Part shown: positions 24,082 through 25,623 of the stretch, one piece after another
Layout: every line of letters begins with the position of its first letter
How positions within the stretch are numbered: the first letter of the stretch is position 1
Source: a bacterium
GTDB taxonomy: Bacteria; B130-G9
DNA: 25,623 nt
Direction: 5' to 3'
NCBI GenBank assembly: GCA_035527515.1
Contig: DATLAJ010000060.1
Location: forward strand, 1 to 25,623
The notes under the pieces: model-generated
The model's input: the letters and a program-made list of their open reading frames with translations, nothing else
What the model was told of the DNA's origin: nothing
Databases searched by the model: none
Translations under genes and position numbers: made by a program

Positions 24082-24165
24082 TTAGACCCCTGTCCGCCAA
24101 CGCGCTCGTGAGGATAAAGTCGAGCTATTATTACGAAAATACGCCGATATGCCAAGTATTCTCAT
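24082..24165 (-). pseudogene. Remnant of a second carbamoyltransferase 5' end
   Basis: The minus-strand reading from ATG 24165 gives MRILGISAYFRNNSST..., similar to the intact gene start MKILGISAFYHDSAA. The changes TCA/TCG and GCA/GCG are third-position changes, as expected for diverged coding DNA. After about 14 residues the match ends and a stop follows (TAA at 24082-24084). It lies just upstream of the SGNH gene, where a previous or duplicated carbamoyltransferase start would be. A chance match of 20 bases is unlikely. No further homologous sequence is seen. Confidence 0.5.
24146..24165 (-). repeat. Direct repeat, copy 2
   Basis: The 20 bases match 22791-22810 with a single T-to-C difference, in the same orientation. 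It is the best-conserved part of the carbamoyltransferase remnant. Confidence 0.7.
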
Positions 24166-24280
24166 TGCGATCGCGGACTCACTTCAGATTCGTTGGAACG
24201 GATTGGGCATAATAGCTATTGTACATTCGCTATGCAATTGGAATCTGCGGAGTAAGAGTCTTGAAGAGGCATGATAAAGG

Positions 24281-24385
24281 ATGAAGAGTAAAGGAAACAG
24301 GAATATGTTGTGGCTGATAGTTGCTATTGTTGTTTATTTGGTGCTTCAGATTGTTATCTTGCCCTATTTCGGCGTCAAGACGTGA
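24281..24385 (+). CDS. Possible 34-residue single-span membrane peptide
   Basis: An open frame of 34 residues, beginning MKSKGNRN, then one strong hydrophobic span MLWLIVAIVVYLVLQIVIL, then a short tail PYFGVKT. AAGG directly precedes the ATG (too close), while AGAGG at about 24265 is 11 nt upstream; an internal ATG (codon 9) with AGGA before it is an alternative start. The regular basic-then-hydrophobic layout is what argues for a gene. It stands alone in the AT-rich interval 24019-24526, upstream of the SGNH gene at 24527. The rest of that interval holds the carbamoyltransferase remnant and nothing else I can support. I do not recognise the sequence. Confidence 0.45.
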   Translation: MKSKGNRNMLWLIVAIVVYLVLQIVILPYFGVKT

Positions 24386-24526
24386 CTGTCTGGGTTTTGC
24401 GGTGTCGGGTCTCGACACCAGCAACAGACAGATGGACAGGAGCGGCTTGAGGACGAACACAAGAGCACCGCGCCGGGCCGTTGACTACTTGAACTCTGGG
24501 TATCCGAATCCTCATGGAGTGGCTGT

Positions 24527-25623
24527 GTGAGTCGCAGCGCGTCGGTCAAGAGGTTCACCGCAAACCTGTGTCTTGTCTGCGCTTCGCTGGTCTTCGCGCT
24601 GCTCATAGCGGAACTCGTGCTGCACTTGACCAACCCGGACAGGAGCTTACCAGTATCGACCCTTTTCTACGAGCCAGATGACTTGCTTGGCTGGCGCAAG
24701 ATTCCCAATGAGGAGGGCGTTCTCATACAGCCGGAATATGCGGTTCACAAGAAGATCAACTCCAAGGGGCTCAGGGGTCGGGAGTATTCCTACGAGAAGC
24801 CCAGTTCTGGTGTTTTCAGGGTGCTATGCCTCGGCGATTCCTACTGCGAGGGCTATGCGGTCGAGCTTCGCGACCTGTTCACTGGGAAGCTCGAGAATCT
24901 CTTAAATGCCCCCAACGATGGCACGCATTATGAGGTGATAAATGGCGGCACTGGCGGATACAGCACGGACCAGGAGCTGCTCTTCTTCGAGACAGAGGGA
25001 AAGAAGTATCGGCCCGACCTCGTGATCTTGCTCTTCTACTACAACGACGTGGTTGTGAACACTATGGCGACGTATTGGGACGTTCAGAAGCCAGTTTTCG
25101 AGCTCCAAGGTGGGAAACTCCAGCTGACCAACGTGCCCGTGCCAAAGGCGACAAAGAGGGTGGCCGGTGCCCAGTCAATAGCTCAGTGGATGAGCTCCAA
25201 TTCTCGCATCTATTCTTCTCTTGCCGACATATTTGGGCAGATGTCGCGGACTTGGTTGGGCTCCGCGAGTCCACCTAAGATGCCGCCGTCCTACCGGGAG
25301 TTCATCGTGTTTCAAAGCTCGCCTTCCGCAGACACGCAGCGTGCATGGGAGGTTACCGAGGCGCTGCTTGGGCGCCTCAAGCGAGATGTCGCTTCGACCG
25401 GTGGCCAGCTCGTCGTATTCCGCATCCCTTTCAAAGCGACGGTTTACAGGGAGGAGTTTCAGTCGCTCATCAGTCGTTGGCACATTCCACAGGAGCTTTG
25501 CGATCCCAATAGGCTGCGCAAGGACCTTACCGCGGTCTGCCGCCGTCTCTCGATACCTCTTATTGACCCGCAGAGACGTTTCGAGGAGCTGGCTGAGGCA
25601 TCAAAGGCTCGAGGCAAGCGACT
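24527..25623 (+). CDS. SGNH/GDSL-family hydrolase, 3' end outside window
   Basis: At least 365 residues, open to the window end. The GTG start (24527-24529) has GGAG 7 nt upstream. One membrane span (about 13-34) is followed by a GLRGREYSYEKP region and the hydrolase domain: block I LCLGDSYCEG (Ser105), INGGTGGYSTDQE (block II/III Gly), and LLFYYNDVVVN (Asn173-Asp174 of the ND motif). The final Asp-His motif should lie past the edge. Residues up to 365 include LLGRLKRDVASTGGQLVVF and IPLIDPQRRFEELAEAS, a usual late part of this family. It is unlike the minus-strand SGNH protein at 22807-24018 except in fold. Probably a glycan acyl esterase or transferase at the periplasmic face. Confidence 0.85.
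   Translation, partial: MSRSASVKRFTANLCLVCASLVFALLIAELVLHLTNPDRSLPVSTLFYEPDDLLGWRKIPNEEGVLIQPEYAVHKKINSKGLRGREYSYEKPSSGVFRVLCLGDSYCEGYAVELRDLFTGKLENLLNAPNDGTHYEVINGGTGGYSTDQELLFFETEGKKYRPDLVILLFYYNDVVVNTMATYWDVQKPVFELQGGKLQLTNVPVPKATKRVAGAQSIAQWMSSNSRIYSSLADIFGQMSRTWLGSASPPKMPPSYREFIVFQSSPSADTQRAWEVTEALLGRLKRDVASTGGQLVVFRIPFKATVYREEFQSLISRWHIPQELCDPNRLRKDLTAVCRRLSIPLIDPQRRFEELAEASKARGKR

Noticed and set aside
1-25623. tRNA, rRNA, CRISPR array, transposase or phage genes
   Set aside because: Reading both strands by eye gave no T-loop/anticodon pattern, no regular spacer array and no transposase or integrase motif; faint RNA genes could still be missed without a search.

Overview
The window reads as a chromosomal segment of a GC-rich (by eye about 55-60 %), probably Gram-negative, uncultured bacterium. 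The support is cell-surface glycan genes, Sec-exported beta-propeller proteins and several families common in poorly cultivated phyla (tandem cobalamin-binding radical SAM enzymes, DUF366, a lone EutN/CcmL vertex protein). No rRNA, tRNA, CRISPR or transposase was seen, so the lineage cannot be fixed from the sequence.

Layout. (1) 1-5183, plus strand: the tail of a radical SAM protein, a small membrane protein, a metallo-beta-lactamase-fold hydrolase of the RNase Z type, and two tandem paralogous B12-binding radical SAM proteins, both with TTG starts. (2) 5184-11120, minus strand: two units encoding exported PQQ-like beta-propeller proteins (5466-7532 and 8678-10681); the first is preceded by a 121-aa exported protein. 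The two big proteins share an almost identical C-terminal module. Each unit sits behind a strong sigma70-type promoter and a long leader (about 550 and 395 nt). The two leaders are homologous. (3) 11205-18318, plus strand: a NAD+ synthetase whose glutaminase domain lacks its cysteine, a macro-domain protein, an O-antigen ligase-like protein with a C-terminal soluble domain, a tightly overlapped queC-DUF366-queE operon for 7-deazaguanine synthesis, and a lone bacterial microcompartment vertex protein. (4) 18497-19636, plus: a family-4 glycosyltransferase. (5) 24018 down to 19701, minus: SGNH hydrolase, carbamoyltransferase, SxtJ-family protein, a 52-aa DUF5989 protein and a DUF1858 membrane protein. 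This is a surface-glycan carbamoylation module and its first three genes overlap. (6) 24019-25623: a remnant of a second carbamoyltransferase start, a possible 34-aa membrane peptide, and a second SGNH hydrolase running off the window edge.

How they may work together: regions 1, 4, 5, 6 and the O-antigen ligase fit synthesis and decoration of an exported polysaccharide. Region 3 supplies cofactor and tRNA-modification functions.

The most novel element I see is the duplicated promoter plus structured leader upstream of both beta-propeller units. Its copies contain a 62-nt block with no differences, nested hairpins, and base changes that preserve pairing while changing any protein that would be encoded. 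It looks like a cis-regulatory RNA I do not recognise. Second are the C-to-G loss in the NadE glutaminase site, and DUF366 sitting between queC and queE where a queD might be expected.
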